NCBI GenBank assembly: GCA_965263045.1 | Contig: CBDHGK010000041.1 | Coordinates: forward strand, 124,001-188,000 | Direction of reading: 5' to 3' | DNA length: 64,000 nt | Source: G963664115 sp965263045 | Lineage (GTDB): Bacteria; Acidobacteriota; Terriglobia; 20CM-2-55-15 | Part shown: positions 18,019-25,905 of the stretch, one piece after another | How the letters are laid out: each line of letters opens with the position of its first letter | Numbering within the stretch: the stretch's first letter is position 1 | The notes under the pieces: generated by a model | The model's input: only the letters and a program-made list of their open reading frames with translations | What the model was told of the DNA's origin: nothing | Databases searched by the model: none | Made by a program: the position numbers and the translations under genes

Positions 18019-18201
18019 CGGCGGACCCTTGCAGTCCGTGATAAATGCCGCTGCAATCTTTCGGGCCGGTCGCTGGCCGATCAGAATATGCGCACACAGA
18101 GCGCAGTTACGTTGTGGATACCCCTTCAGCAACCGCTTCCCGGCCTCGGTGGCGGACTCTCGGCTCTTTCCTGTTTTTCGGTGTAATATGCGAAGCCGGA
18201 G

Positions 18202-18369
18202 GTGGTGATTCTGGACGGCGATCAACGAAACAACCGGGCGATTCATGACCTGGAAGGTGCCTCCGAGCAACATTTTGTCTCTTCCGAAGGATCTCCCGTC
18301 ATCGTGATGATTGATATCAAACCACCGTTGGAAATGACGGAATCAGGTACGGAACTCGTGGGCCTATGA
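18202..18369 (+). CDS. possible 55-residue leader protein coupled to the acyl-CoA reductase
   Basis: A GTG-started frame (next to CCGGAG) reads MVILDGDQRNNRAIHDLEG and continues with SPVIVMIDIKPPLEM to a TGA that overlaps the reductase ATG by four bases (ATGA, 18366-18369). The overlap and absence of rare codons favour a real gene. There is no known relative and no membrane segment. It could equally be chance. Confidence 0.3.
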   Translation: MVILDGDQRNNRAIHDLEGASEQHFVSSEGSPVIVMIDIKPPLEMTESGTELVGL

Positions 18370-19973
18370 AAGACGAAGGCCAGCTGACATCGTGGCGATT
18401 TGATCCGGTGAAGGGCCAGTATGTCCCGGCAGACACACGCCGTTCGACAGGTACGGGAGAAATCTCGGCCATCGATCAGTTCCGAAGTAAGACAATTCTG
18501 CTTCTGGGTGGGACAGGATTCGTCGGGAAAGTGCTCCTGGCCATGGTCCTGGACCGGTTTCCGGAACTGAGACACCTCATCATTCAGGTGCGTCCCCGGA
18601 AAAACGCCTCGGGTGAAGAACGTTTCCTGAACGAAATACTGAAATCGCCTCCGTTGCGATCGATCGTGGAGCGCATCGGCATCGATTCCATTCGGGAACG
18701 GACGTCCATCGTGGAGGGCGATCTGAGCGCTCCCTTGTGCGGAATGTCCACCGAGGGGCTGGCTGACTTCGCCCCGACCGTAGACCTAGTCATCAATTCA
18801 GCCGGCCTGGTGGAATTCGATCCACCGTTGAATGAGTCCCTGATTACGAACGTTTACGGCATTCGCAATTTGATCGAACTGGTGCAGGCGCTCGATGCCA
18901 GGCTCGTCCATATATCCACCTGCTACGTCGGAGGCAAGAAGAGCGGGATCATTCCCGAAGATACGCCGATCGTCGGCTACTATCCCGGACGCGAAGAAGC
19001 TGAGGACGATCGATTCGACGTCGAGCGTGAAATCGAATGGTGCGAGCAATTTATCCAGGGGACCGAAGATAAGGTCAGGCTTCGGGATGGAGGAATGGAC
19101 CGTGCTGAGCACTGGGGATGGATCAATACCTACACCTACACCAAGAGCATGGGCGAACAACTGATTGCGCGCACCCCGGGCCTCTGCTACTGCATCGTCC
19201 GACCCGCCATCGTTGAATCTGCCCTCAGCTTCCCGTTTCCGGGTTGGAATGAAGGTATGACAACATCGGCGCCCCTGGTCCTGATGGGGGGTGAAGGCGT
19301 TAAAGCGTGGCCGGTCCGGAAAGACGGATCGTTGGAGATCATTCCGGTCGACCTGATCGCGACCGGCATCCTCATTGCGACGGCGGCGGTCCTGGCGGAC
19401 CGGGGACAGCCCGTGTATCACCTGGCGACGGCGGCCGACAATCCGGTCATGCTTCCGCGTCTGGTCGCGTTTCTGGGAATGAATTCGCGTTACAAGCACA
19501 AACACAAAACGAGCGGCAACAAACTCGCCAATCTCTGGAAAACGTACGTCGAAACGGAAGTCGTCAGCGTGTCCCAGCTCGCCGCAAGCCGCAAACGCGT
19601 CCGCTGGGGCCTGGACATGATTCAGGCGACTTTCAATTTCTTAAAGAAGGTCCTTGGATCGCGCATCATGAACCCCTATATACGCAACCTCAGAATTACC
19701 CGTCGGCAACTGAGACTGCAGGAAGAGACCCTGGACAAATTCCTTCCCTTCATGGTCTATAACAGCTTTGTTTTTGAGACCGGAAACATCCGGCGCGCCA
19801 GCAATATGCTGACGCCTGGGGATCAGGACCGGCTTCAGTGGTCTCCGGAAGACATTGATTGGGCGGACTACTGGGTCAATATCCACACGAAAGGTATCGA
19901 ACAGTGGATTCGTCCCATGTTCGCCACGCAGATGAAGGCCCTGGAGCAGTCTGCCAATCCTCCTGCTTCATGA
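18366..19973 (+). CDS. fatty acyl-CoA reductase (alcohol-forming, FAR/male-sterility type)
   Basis: 535 residues. The extended-SDR Rossmann motif GGTGFVG is at 48-54, with VINSAGLVEF at about 142-151, the HISTCYVGG strand at about 182-190 and the catalytic Y256-x-x-x-K260 in NTYTYTKSMGEQ. The C-terminal third matches the FAR 'sterile' domain region. The eukaryote-type enzymes of this family reduce fatty acyl-CoA to fatty alcohol with NADPH. In this window the alcohol would be the natural substrate for the alkyl-DHAP synthase at 34864-36696. Followed after 230 bases by a lipid kinase and then plsY (convergent), so it lies in a lipid-metabolism block. Confidence 0.85.
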   Translation: MKDEGQLTSWRFDPVKGQYVPADTRRSTGTGEISAIDQFRSKTILLLGGTGFVGKVLLAMVLDRFPELRHLIIQVRPRKNASGEERFLNEILKSPPLRSIVERIGIDSIRERTSIVEGDLSAPLCGMSTEGLADFAPTVDLVINSAGLVEFDPPLNESLITNVYGIRNLIELVQALDARLVHISTCYVGGKKSGIIPEDTPIVGYYPGREEAEDDRFDVEREIEWCEQFIQGTEDKVRLRDGGMDRAEHWGWINTYTYTKSMGEQLIARTPGLCYCIVRPAIVESALSFPFPGWNEGMTTSAPLVLMGGEGVKAWPVRKDGSLEIIPVDLIATGILIATAAVLADRGQPVYHLATAADNPVMLPRLVAFLGMNSRYKHKHKTSGNKLANLWKTYVETEVVSVSQLAASRKRVRWGLDMIQATFNFLKKVLGSRIMNPYIRNLRITRRQLRLQEETLDKFLPFMVYNSFVFETGNIRRASNMLTPGDQDRLQWSPEDIDWADYWVNIHTKGIEQWIRPMFATQMKALEQSANPPAS

Positions 19974-20203
19974 GACTGGCGTGCCTCTATTCCGGGCACC
20001 GCTTCGCCCGCTCTGCGAATCGTGGGCCGTCGATCGGGATGGCCAGATCGGACGACGGGGGTTTCCGCGCGACGCTGCCAATATTATGATGGCCTGCTTG
20101 CGAAGCGATTGCGACGGCACACTGGCAGAGAACGCACGGTGCCTGCCCCCAGATTGGCCGAATAAACGATCCGTGCCACTGTGCGGTTCCTTCGAACGAA
20201 CAC

Positions 20204-21139
20204 TTGATAGCATCTGACGGACAACCCGCAGCCGCGATCGTCAATCCGCGATCCGCATCCGGAAGGACGGGCCGCAACTGGAATCGAATCCGCTCCCGGC
20301 TCAAACAGGTTTGTCCTCAGATAGAGGTCATGGAAACCGAAGCTCCGGGACATGCAATCCAGTTGTCCGGGGAGGCCGTTCGATCCGGCTGCGGCACCAT
20401 CATCGCCGTCGGCGGCGATGGCACATTGAACGAAGTCGCCAACGGAATCCTGTCGGTGGCTCCACCAGGCTCGATGGTGACCCTGGGATTGATTCCCCAG
20501 GGAACGGGCTCGGATTTCCGTCGCACCGCAATGCTCCCGCTCAACATAGACGACGCGATCACGATTATCGCTCGCGGTCAGACAGCGGTTCTGGATGCGA
20601 TGCGCGTTGATTTTCACGACCCAGAGGGCGTCCAGCGCATCCGCTATGCCCTCAACGTGACGAGCTTCGGCATGGGCGGAGTCGTTGCCGAGCGAGTCCA
20701 ACGCTCATCGAATCGACTGGGAGGCAAGGCGGCCTTCCTGACAGCAACCGCCGTTACTGGCTTCAGCTTCAGGGGCAATGACGTATCGATTCAAGCTGAC
20801 GGCGGGGATTGGAGCGAATATCGAATCACCAACGTTGCGGTTGGAAACGGCCAGTACCATGGCGGGGGAATGCACATCTGTCCCCGTGCCCTGATGAACG
20901 ATGGCTTACTCGACGTCACGATCATCGAAAGGCTTTCGCTTCCCGAAATCGCCCGTCACATCCGCATCCTGTTCAATGGACAGATCTACGGCCACCCGAA
21001 GATCCAGCACCGCCGTGTGAGGGTGCTTGCGGCGAAGTCCCGGGAACCAACGCGGGTCGAAGTCGACGGCGAACCCGTGGGAGTCCTCCCACTGAAAATG
21101 ACAGTTATTCCCGAAGCGATTCGAATGTTCGTTCGGTAA
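20204..21139 (+). CDS. diacylglycerol/sphingoid lipid kinase family protein (YegS/BmrU type)
   Basis: 311 residues from a TTG at 20204. The DAGK catalytic motif AVGGDGTLNEVANG is at about 68-81, and NPRSASGRTGRNW near the N-terminus corresponds to the conserved NP-x-SG nucleotide loop. LIPQGTGSDFRR matches the second DAGK signature. The C-terminal beta-sandwich contains NVAVGNGQYHGGGMHICPRA and DGLLDV. Such enzymes phosphorylate lipid alcohols such as diacylglycerol. Same strand as the acyl-CoA reductase; converges with plsY, 39 bases away. Confidence 0.9.
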   Translation: MIASDGQPAAAIVNPRSASGRTGRNWNRIRSRLKQVCPQIEVMETEAPGHAIQLSGEAVRSGCGTIIAVGGDGTLNEVANGILSVAPPGSMVTLGLIPQGTGSDFRRTAMLPLNIDDAITIIARGQTAVLDAMRVDFHDPEGVQRIRYALNVTSFGMGGVVAERVQRSSNRLGGKAAFLTATAVTGFSFRGNDVSIQADGGDWSEYRITNVAVGNGQYHGGGMHICPRALMNDGLLDVTIIERLSLPEIARHIRILFNGQIYGHPKIQHRRVRVLAAKSREPTRVEVDGEPVGVLPLKMTVIPEAIRMFVR

Positions 21140-21178
21140 GAAGACGTGGCGCGTGTCGAACAGAGCGCAGCCAACGCG

Positions 21179-21781
21179 TCACGGTTCACGGCGCCCCCAA
21201 CCCACAAGCTGGCGGATGTTGGAACCATGACGAATGATGACAATCGCCAGGGCGACCACGGCAAAGGCGCCCGCTTCGATTCCACGGACCCCCAGAATTG
21301 TTCCCGCGATTACAGTCATCGTCGTCATCGACGAGATCGCGCCCTCCTGGGCCCAGCCCATTCTTCGACCAAACAGTCGGAGCGTCGGATAGAGGAAGAG
21401 GCAAACACCGGTGATCTGAAAATCCAGATACAGTAAGGCGCCGGCCATCGTGGCAACACCCTTCCCCCCTTTAAACCTCAAAAAGGGTGTCCAACAGTGT
21501 CCGGCCACCGCGGCCAATCCAAGACTCCATCGAAACCAGACAGGGTCCGCTGCCCCCGACAGGATCGCGACAGCGGCGGCGCCCTTGCACAGGTCGCCGA
21601 TCAGGGCGAAGACGGCCCTCGAGCGCGAAGACACTCGAAGAACATTATTGAAACCGGGATTTCCAGAACCCGCGCGCGTCACATCGATGCCGGTCCCCCA
21701 GACTGCAATCACGGCAAAGGGAATGGCCCCGATAAGGAAACTGGCAGAAATCTTAAGAACGATCAGCCAAGGAAGCATCAC
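21179..21781 (-). CDS. plsY: PlsY, acyl-phosphate:glycerol-3-phosphate acyltransferase
   Basis: 200 residues with several transmembrane helices. The three PlsY motifs are recognisable: GSGNPGFNNVLR (usual form SG-x-G-A-T-N-x-x-R, so divergent in the middle), GHCWTPFLRFKGGKGVAT, and a C-terminal RHGSNIRQL. The enzyme makes lysophosphatidic acid from acyl-phosphate and glycerol-3-phosphate in the inner membrane. Located beside a lipid kinase and an acyl-CoA reductase. Whether it could acylate dihydroxyacetone phosphate for ether-lipid synthesis cannot be told from sequence. Confidence 0.88.
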   Translation of the reverse strand: MMLPWLIVLKISASFLIGAIPFAVIAVWGTGIDVTRAGSGNPGFNNVLRVSSRSRAVFALIGDLCKGAAAVAILSGAADPVWFRWSLGLAAVAGHCWTPFLRFKGGKGVATMAGALLYLDFQITGVCLFLYPTLRLFGRRMGWAQEGAISSMTTMTVIAGTILGVRGIEAGAFAVVALAIVIIRHGSNIRQLVGWGRREP

Positions 21782-22138
21782 TCAAGTTCCAGAACGGCAA
21801 TCTTTCAGACTTAACAGCAGTGGGATATTCTCAACTGCAGGTGTGATCTATGACCGCATGCCAGAGGAAAACGATTGTGGGCTCCGCCATGGCATGGATT
21901 GTCCGTCCAGGGGCGGGCCCCATGCTGAAAACATCCCACCGACGCGGTCTCATGACGGCGACCGAGGGCGCACCGGCAGAAGCAGTCCGTGGCCTATTCG
22001 CAAGAGACCCCGCTACCGCCTTTACCTGCGTGTTGTTACAATCGGAATCTCACGCGTTGCCGCGAAGCAGGAGACCGTTCCGACAGAACCGCGGGACGCC
22101 GTTTCGAGAGTGCCGCCCGACGCCGTTTCGAGATTGCA
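21782..22138. other. divergent intergenic region
   Basis: About 357 bases between plsY and a small membrane protein, with no credible gene. It contains a short direct repeat, GACGCCGTTTCGAGA at about 22095 and 22119 (period about 24), just before the downstream start codon. Confidence 0.5.
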
Positions 22139-22303
22139 ATGATACGCTATTACGCATCAACGGGTCTTCAATTAGTCGGGCTAATTGTCACGATGGAAGC
22201 ACTCCTCGTATATTTTGGAGATATGGGACCAATGATGCAGACGGCGGCGATCGGCGCCGGCCTGTTCTATGCGGGCCGCTTTCTCCGGCCGAAGGACGAT
22301 TAG
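22139..22303 (+). CDS. 54-residue membrane protein upstream of rhomboid
   Basis: Reads MIRYYASTGLQLVGLIVTMEA followed by FGDMGPMMQTAAIGAGLFYAGR and ends RPKDD. Two hydrophobic stretches (about 8-25 and 33-46) suggest a small helical-hairpin membrane protein. The stop is one base before the rhomboid TTG start, so it is probably translated with it. I do not recognise a family. A longer in-frame extension upstream is arginine-rich and unlikely. Confidence 0.6.
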   Translation: MIRYYASTGLQLVGLIVTMEALLVYFGDMGPMMQTAAIGAGLFYAGRFLRPKDD

Positions 22304-22304
22304 C

Positions 22305-23078
22305 TTGTCCCGCTATTACCGCGGCAACTACGGCGGACGCTCCACCTACATGTCCATCGGCGGTGGCGGCCTGACGAAAGCGATCAAGATCATCCTCGTC
22401 ATCTGCGCCGCCGTCTACGTGCTTCAGACGCTGGGTGGACGCGCCTTCCAGGTTTCGCTGATCACCAGCTTCGGCTTGACGCCCGCCGCTGTCACAGGCG
22501 GCCTCAGGGTATGGCAACTCGTTACCTATATCTTTCTTCATGGCGGCTTCTTTCACATCCTGTTCAACATGTTCGCGTTGTGGATGTTCGGCAGAGAACT
22601 GGAGAGCATTTGGGGAACCCGCGAGTTCGTGAAATTCTTCTTCGTCTGTGGCATCGGGGCGGGCCTTTCGAGTGTGATCGTAAACCCGGGGTCGGTGATA
22701 CCCACGATCGGCGCCTCGGGGTCGATTTATGGCATTCTGCTCGCCTACGGCCTGCGGTTTCCCGACCGACAGATGATTCTCATTCCGTTCATGATCCCGG
22801 TGAAAGTGAAGTACTACATCATGTTCATCGGAGGAATGGCCTTCATGGCTTCATTTTCCGGTGGAAGCGGTGGCGGCGTGGCGCACATCGCCCATCTCGG
22901 AGGCATGGTATTCGGCTACCTGTACCTCAGAGGGGGGCCCTATTCACGCAATTTCCGCGAATTCTACGATCAATGGAAACGGGCCAGACTGCGCCGCAAA
23001 TTCGAGGTCTATTACAACCGCCGGCAGCAACAGAGAGAACGTGACAATGACGACCCCGGGAGTCGCTGGAAGAACTGA
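22305..23078 (+). CDS. rhomboid-family intramembrane serine protease
   Basis: 257 residues from the TTG at 22305 (an ATG at 22350 is the alternative). The rhomboid signatures are present: HGGFFHILFNMFALWMFG in helix 2, the catalytic serine in GASGSIYGIL and the catalytic histidine in HIAHLGGMVFGYL. Six or so transmembrane helices. It cleaves transmembrane segments of other proteins; substrates unknown. A charged C-terminal tail of about 50 residues follows. Overlaps the start of the radical SAM gene by 32 bases. Confidence 0.92.
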   Translation: MSRYYRGNYGGRSTYMSIGGGGLTKAIKIILVICAAVYVLQTLGGRAFQVSLITSFGLTPAAVTGGLRVWQLVTYIFLHGGFFHILFNMFALWMFGRELESIWGTREFVKFFFVCGIGAGLSSVIVNPGSVIPTIGASGSIYGILLAYGLRFPDRQMILIPFMIPVKVKYYIMFIGGMAFMASFSGGSGGGVAHIAHLGGMVFGYLYLRGGPYSRNFREFYDQWKRARLRRKFEVYYNRRQQQRERDNDDPGSRWKN

Positions 23079-24045
23079 CCGCTACCGGACGTATAACCGC
23101 TGGCTGCGGGAACGCTTTGGCGAACGGGTCCACAAGGTCGTCGTCGATGCGGGATTCACCTGCCCCAACCGCGACGGCACCGTCGCGACGGGCGGATGCA
23201 CCTATTGCAACAACAGTTCTTTCCGCCCGCCGCTCGCCATTAAGACCTCACCGATCCGCGAACAGGTGGCCAACGGAATCGCCTACCTCCGCAAAAGGGT
23301 CGAAGCCCATAAATTCATCGTCTATTTCCAACCGTTTTCGAACACCTACGCGGACACGGAATACCTTCGAGCTCTCTACACGGATGCACTGGATCATCCC
23401 AACGTGGTGGGCCTGGCCATCGGCACGCGGCCGGACTGCGTCGATCAGGAAAAAATCGAGATGATTGACACAATCGCGCAGACGACGTGCGTCTCACTCG
23501 AATTCGGAGTGGAATCCATCTACGACGACACCCTCGAGCGTATCAATCGAGGGTGCAACTATGATGCGTTCCTCCGTGCGATGGAGCTCACACACGGCCG
23601 GGCCTTTCATAAAGGAGCGCATTTGATCCTGGGATTTCCCTGGGAAACACGGGATCAATGGCTCTGCATGGCGGATGAAATGTCCCGGGTCGGCATCGAT
23701 TCCCTCAAGATCCATCACTTGCATCTGGTTCGTGGAACGGCAATGGCGCGGGAATACACTCAGCAACCGTTCCCCATGTTGCGCTTCGAGGAGTACGTCG
23801 ACCTGGTGTGCGAGTTCGTCGAACGCCTCAAACCCTCCATCGTCATCGAACGCCTCTTCGGAGAAGCGCCCCTGGGACTGCTGGTCGCGCCAGACTGGGG
23901 CAAAACCCGCAACGAGGTCATGCAGGGCATACGAAGACGAATGGACGAATTGAACGTCATTCAGGGTGCCCGGTACGAGCCTGCTATCCGCTTGTCTGGC
24001 GGTTCAAACGGCCTTCGACCTTCCCGACCACTCGAATCATTCTAA
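23047..24045 (+). CDS. radical SAM protein, YhcC (TIGR01212) family
   Basis: 332 residues from the ATG at 23047. The cluster-binding region is CPNRDGTVATGGCTYCNNSSF, in which the first Cys is separated by about ten residues from a C-x-x-C pair, the form usual for this family. Other blocks: YFQPFSNTYADTEYLRALY, IGTRPDCVDQEKIEM, VSLEFGVESIYDDTLERINRG and IHHLHLVRGTAMAREY. Cytoplasmic, 4Fe-4S. Its biochemical role is not established. Coupled to rhomboid by overlap. Confidence 0.9.
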   Translation: MTTPGVAGRTDRYRTYNRWLRERFGERVHKVVVDAGFTCPNRDGTVATGGCTYCNNSSFRPPLAIKTSPIREQVANGIAYLRKRVEAHKFIVYFQPFSNTYADTEYLRALYTDALDHPNVVGLAIGTRPDCVDQEKIEMIDTIAQTTCVSLEFGVESIYDDTLERINRGCNYDAFLRAMELTHGRAFHKGAHLILGFPWETRDQWLCMADEMSRVGIDSLKIHHLHLVRGTAMAREYTQQPFPMLRFEEYVDLVCEFVERLKPSIVIERLFGEAPLGLLVAPDWGKTRNEVMQGIRRRMDELNVIQGARYEPAIRLSGGSNGLRPSRPLESF

Positions 24046-24627
24046 AGCGGCTGAAGCTAATCCTAAAGCCGCTGAAGCGATTTGATAAGCTGACGGCTCT
24101 CGTCTCGCCTTCCCTGTATCATTGAGTCGCTTATCAATTCCACAGAGACGCCTCCCCAGGGGCCCGCAGTTGCCCCGGGGAGACTCGTTTCCCATTCCTT
24201 GTGCGTCATTATTGATTCTCACAACACCTCGCCCGTGGTATTCCCCCGGATCGATCGATGAAATGCCACACGATGACGCGATCTTCATTGAGACCGGCCT
24301 CTTGTTCTGACCATTCGCGCGGACTGCGTGTGCGCAGTCCTTTCGACATTGTCAGAACCCGGTCGCAGAATCAGTCAGCAAAGTATGCCGGGGATCCAGC
24401 GGCATAATTACCTGGTCCCAGCTCGCTCGCTGGAGGTGTAGGATGGGCCCAGCAACTGATTTACATCACTGGCCGACTGAATCTCCTCGAACGTAAATCT
24501 CGCTGTTAGACGCATGTTCGGGCTTGGGGCCGTGCAGTCGACTTCGATGTTGGACCGACAACGCGAACGCATAAATGACGCTAAGCCTTTGCTCGACGGC
24601 GTTGGCGCAAGCGGCTAGAATCGACGC
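24046..24627. other. gene-free stretch with a hairpin and a possible attC end
   Basis: About 580 bases with no credible ORF. A 16-base direct repeat CTAAAGCSGCTGAAGC begins at the radical SAM stop (about 24043 and 24063). At 24151-24178 CTCCCCAGGGGC and GCCCCGGGGAG can form a strong hairpin, perhaps ending transcription. GTTAGAC at 24505-24511 has the form of an integron attC core site and precedes the first cassette-like gene, but I could not find its partner arm. Confidence 0.45.
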
Positions 24628-24837
24628 ATGAGGATTACAACCGGAAAGGTTGTTGGTGGCAGGGTTGTTGTAGAAGGGGACACCCTGAGCGAGGGTGTTT
24701 CCGTCACGATTTTGGTGCCGGACAACGCAACCTTCGATTTGAGCGAAGAAGACGAGGCGGTACTCCTGGACGCGATATCGCAAGCTGATCGAGGTGAATT
24801 GGTCGAAGCAGAAGATGTCCTGAAGGACCTTTCGTAA
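24628..24837 (+). CDS. antitoxin of a ParE/RelE-type toxin-antitoxin pair
   Basis: 69 residues: a short beta-rich start (MRITTGKVVGGRVVVEGDTL) that could form a DNA-binding fold, then the acidic helix LSEEDEAVLLDAISQADRGEL and a tail VEAEDVLKDL, as in antitoxins paired with ParE/RelE toxins. The toxin frame starts nine bases downstream. The antitoxin is intact although the toxin is broken. Lies in the cassette-like region between GTTAGAC (24505) and attC 25147-25237. Confidence 0.75.
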   Translation: MRITTGKVVGGRVVVEGDTLSEGVSVTILVPDNATFDLSEEDEAVLLDAISQADRGELVEAEDVLKDLS

Positions 24838-24845
24838 GCGGCTGA

Positions 24846-25141
24846 ATGCTGCCGATCAAAATCACCCGTCGTGCCGCCGCAGAGATACGAGAAGGAGCGA
24901 GTTGGTGGTCGGCAAACGACCTAAGTCTCCTGTAGCGTTTGCCGAGGAACTACGTCGCGCATTCGAGCTGGTTTCACATCAGCCGACGATCGGGACGCGT
25001 GCCGCGAGTACCCGTTTGAAAGACGTTCGCAGGGTGCATCTCAGCCGCATTCGCTACTACATCTATTATCGCGTTCGGCCGACGCAAGTTGAGGTTCTGG
25101 CCCTCTGGCACGGCAGTCGCGGAGAAGAGCCGGCCCTGTAA
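24846..25141 (+). pseudogene. ParE/RelE-family toxin with a one-base frameshift
   Basis: Frame 1 from the ATG at 24846 reads MLPIKITRRAAAEIREGASWWSAN and then hits a stop at about 24936. The rest of the family sequence continues in another frame from about 24917 (RPKSPVAFAEELRRAFELV, then RRVHLSRIRYYIYYRV and VLALWHGSRGEEPAL). A single missing base at 24915-24919 explains it (AACCGA expected, AACGA found). The joined product would be about 98 residues, normal for ParE. Either a true inactivation or a sequencing/assembly error. Confidence 0.8.
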
Positions 25142-25146
25142 GGCCG

Positions 25147-25237
25147 TCCAACAACAGATTGGAGCGGACAGCGGCCCCAATTATCGATTGAATGAGTTGT
25201 TGAGCGACCGCTGCGGCTCAATCTTAACCCGTTGGCT
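25147..25237 (+). repeat. integron attC-like site 1
   Basis: GTCCAAC (25147-25153, form RYYYAAC) and GTTGGCT (25231-25237) bound an imperfect palindrome. The arm AGATTGGAGCGGACAGCGG pairs with the reverse complement of the right arm, AGATTGAGCCGCAGCGG, leaving an unpaired base as is normal in attC. Position directly after the toxin gene and before the next same-strand small gene fits a cassette junction. Confidence 0.75.
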
Positions 25238-25273
25238 GTACGAATAGCTGATCCTGACGAGGGGAGCAAGCAC

Positions 25274-25627
25274 ATGCTGCGCGTGAGCTTTCAACGAGTG
25301 AAGCCCGGTAAAGAGCCCCGATTGCGAGAATGGTTGGCAGAGCTCTCGGCTCGGGATGACGAAGTGCGGGCAACGTTCGTCGATGAGACGGTTCGCCACG
25401 AGCAGGCCTTCGTGCTCGAGATGAACGACGGTCCGGTCCTCGTGTACTTGATTGAGGCCGCCGACGCTGACCTCGGAAGGGAGGCATTCGCTCGATCGAA
25501 CCACTCGATCGATAAGGAGCACAAGCAGGTCATGCGCGAGTGCCTCGCTGAACGACTGGAGATCCAGCCGCTATACGACGTCGCGCTGGACGATCGCACA
25601 GGGGGACGACAGCTAACAGACGGCTGA
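25274..25627 (+). CDS. DUF6176-like small protein
   Basis: 117 residues from the ATG at 25274, after GAGGGGAGC. It reads MLRVSFQRVKPGKEPRLREW and contains DETVRHEQAFVLEM, GPVLVYLIEAAD and VMRECLAERLEIQPLYDVAL, a pattern I associate with the DUF6176 family. No signal peptide or membrane segment. Function unknown. The gene lies between two attC-like palindromes and its last codons overlap the left arm of the second, so it is probably an integron cassette gene. Confidence 0.7.
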   Translation: MLRVSFQRVKPGKEPRLREWLAELSARDDEVRATFVDETVRHEQAFVLEMNDGPVLVYLIEAADADLGREAFARSNHSIDKEHKQVMRECLAERLEIQPLYDVALDDRTGGRQLTDG

Positions 25628-25711
25628 ACCCTGCAGTACTTCGTCTCACCCGTCCTGCATGCGCAAGCCCCGTGCCACTCTGGCCTGCAGGTTAGCCGCG
25701 ATCCGTTATAC
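25611..25711 (+). repeat. integron attC-like site 2
   Basis: Left core AGCTAAC (25611-25617, inside the end of the DUF6176 gene), right core GTTATAC (25705-25711). The arms TAACAGACGGCTGAACCCTG and the reverse complement of the right side, TAACGGATCGCGGCTAACCTG, align as an imperfect palindrome with small gaps. Length about 100 bases, normal for attC. Confidence 0.65.
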
Positions 25712-25905
25712 GGCTGAGACCGACGACAAGCGATTCGACCTTTCATATCATGGGATCCGTGCTACCGTGATAACGTGGTTCACTCGTTCCGTGACACTGG
25801 TACTGAAGATGTATTCAACGGTATGAAGACGAAGCGGGCTCGGCGATTCTGTCCCGAATCGGTCTCGAAGGTCGCACGCCGGTAGCTGGAGCTTCTGGAC
25901 TCAGC

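Noticed and set aside
17806..18273. 155-codon minus-strand ORF
   Set aside because: It runs through the structured repeat element and its hairpins, has no ribosome binding site and an improbable composition.
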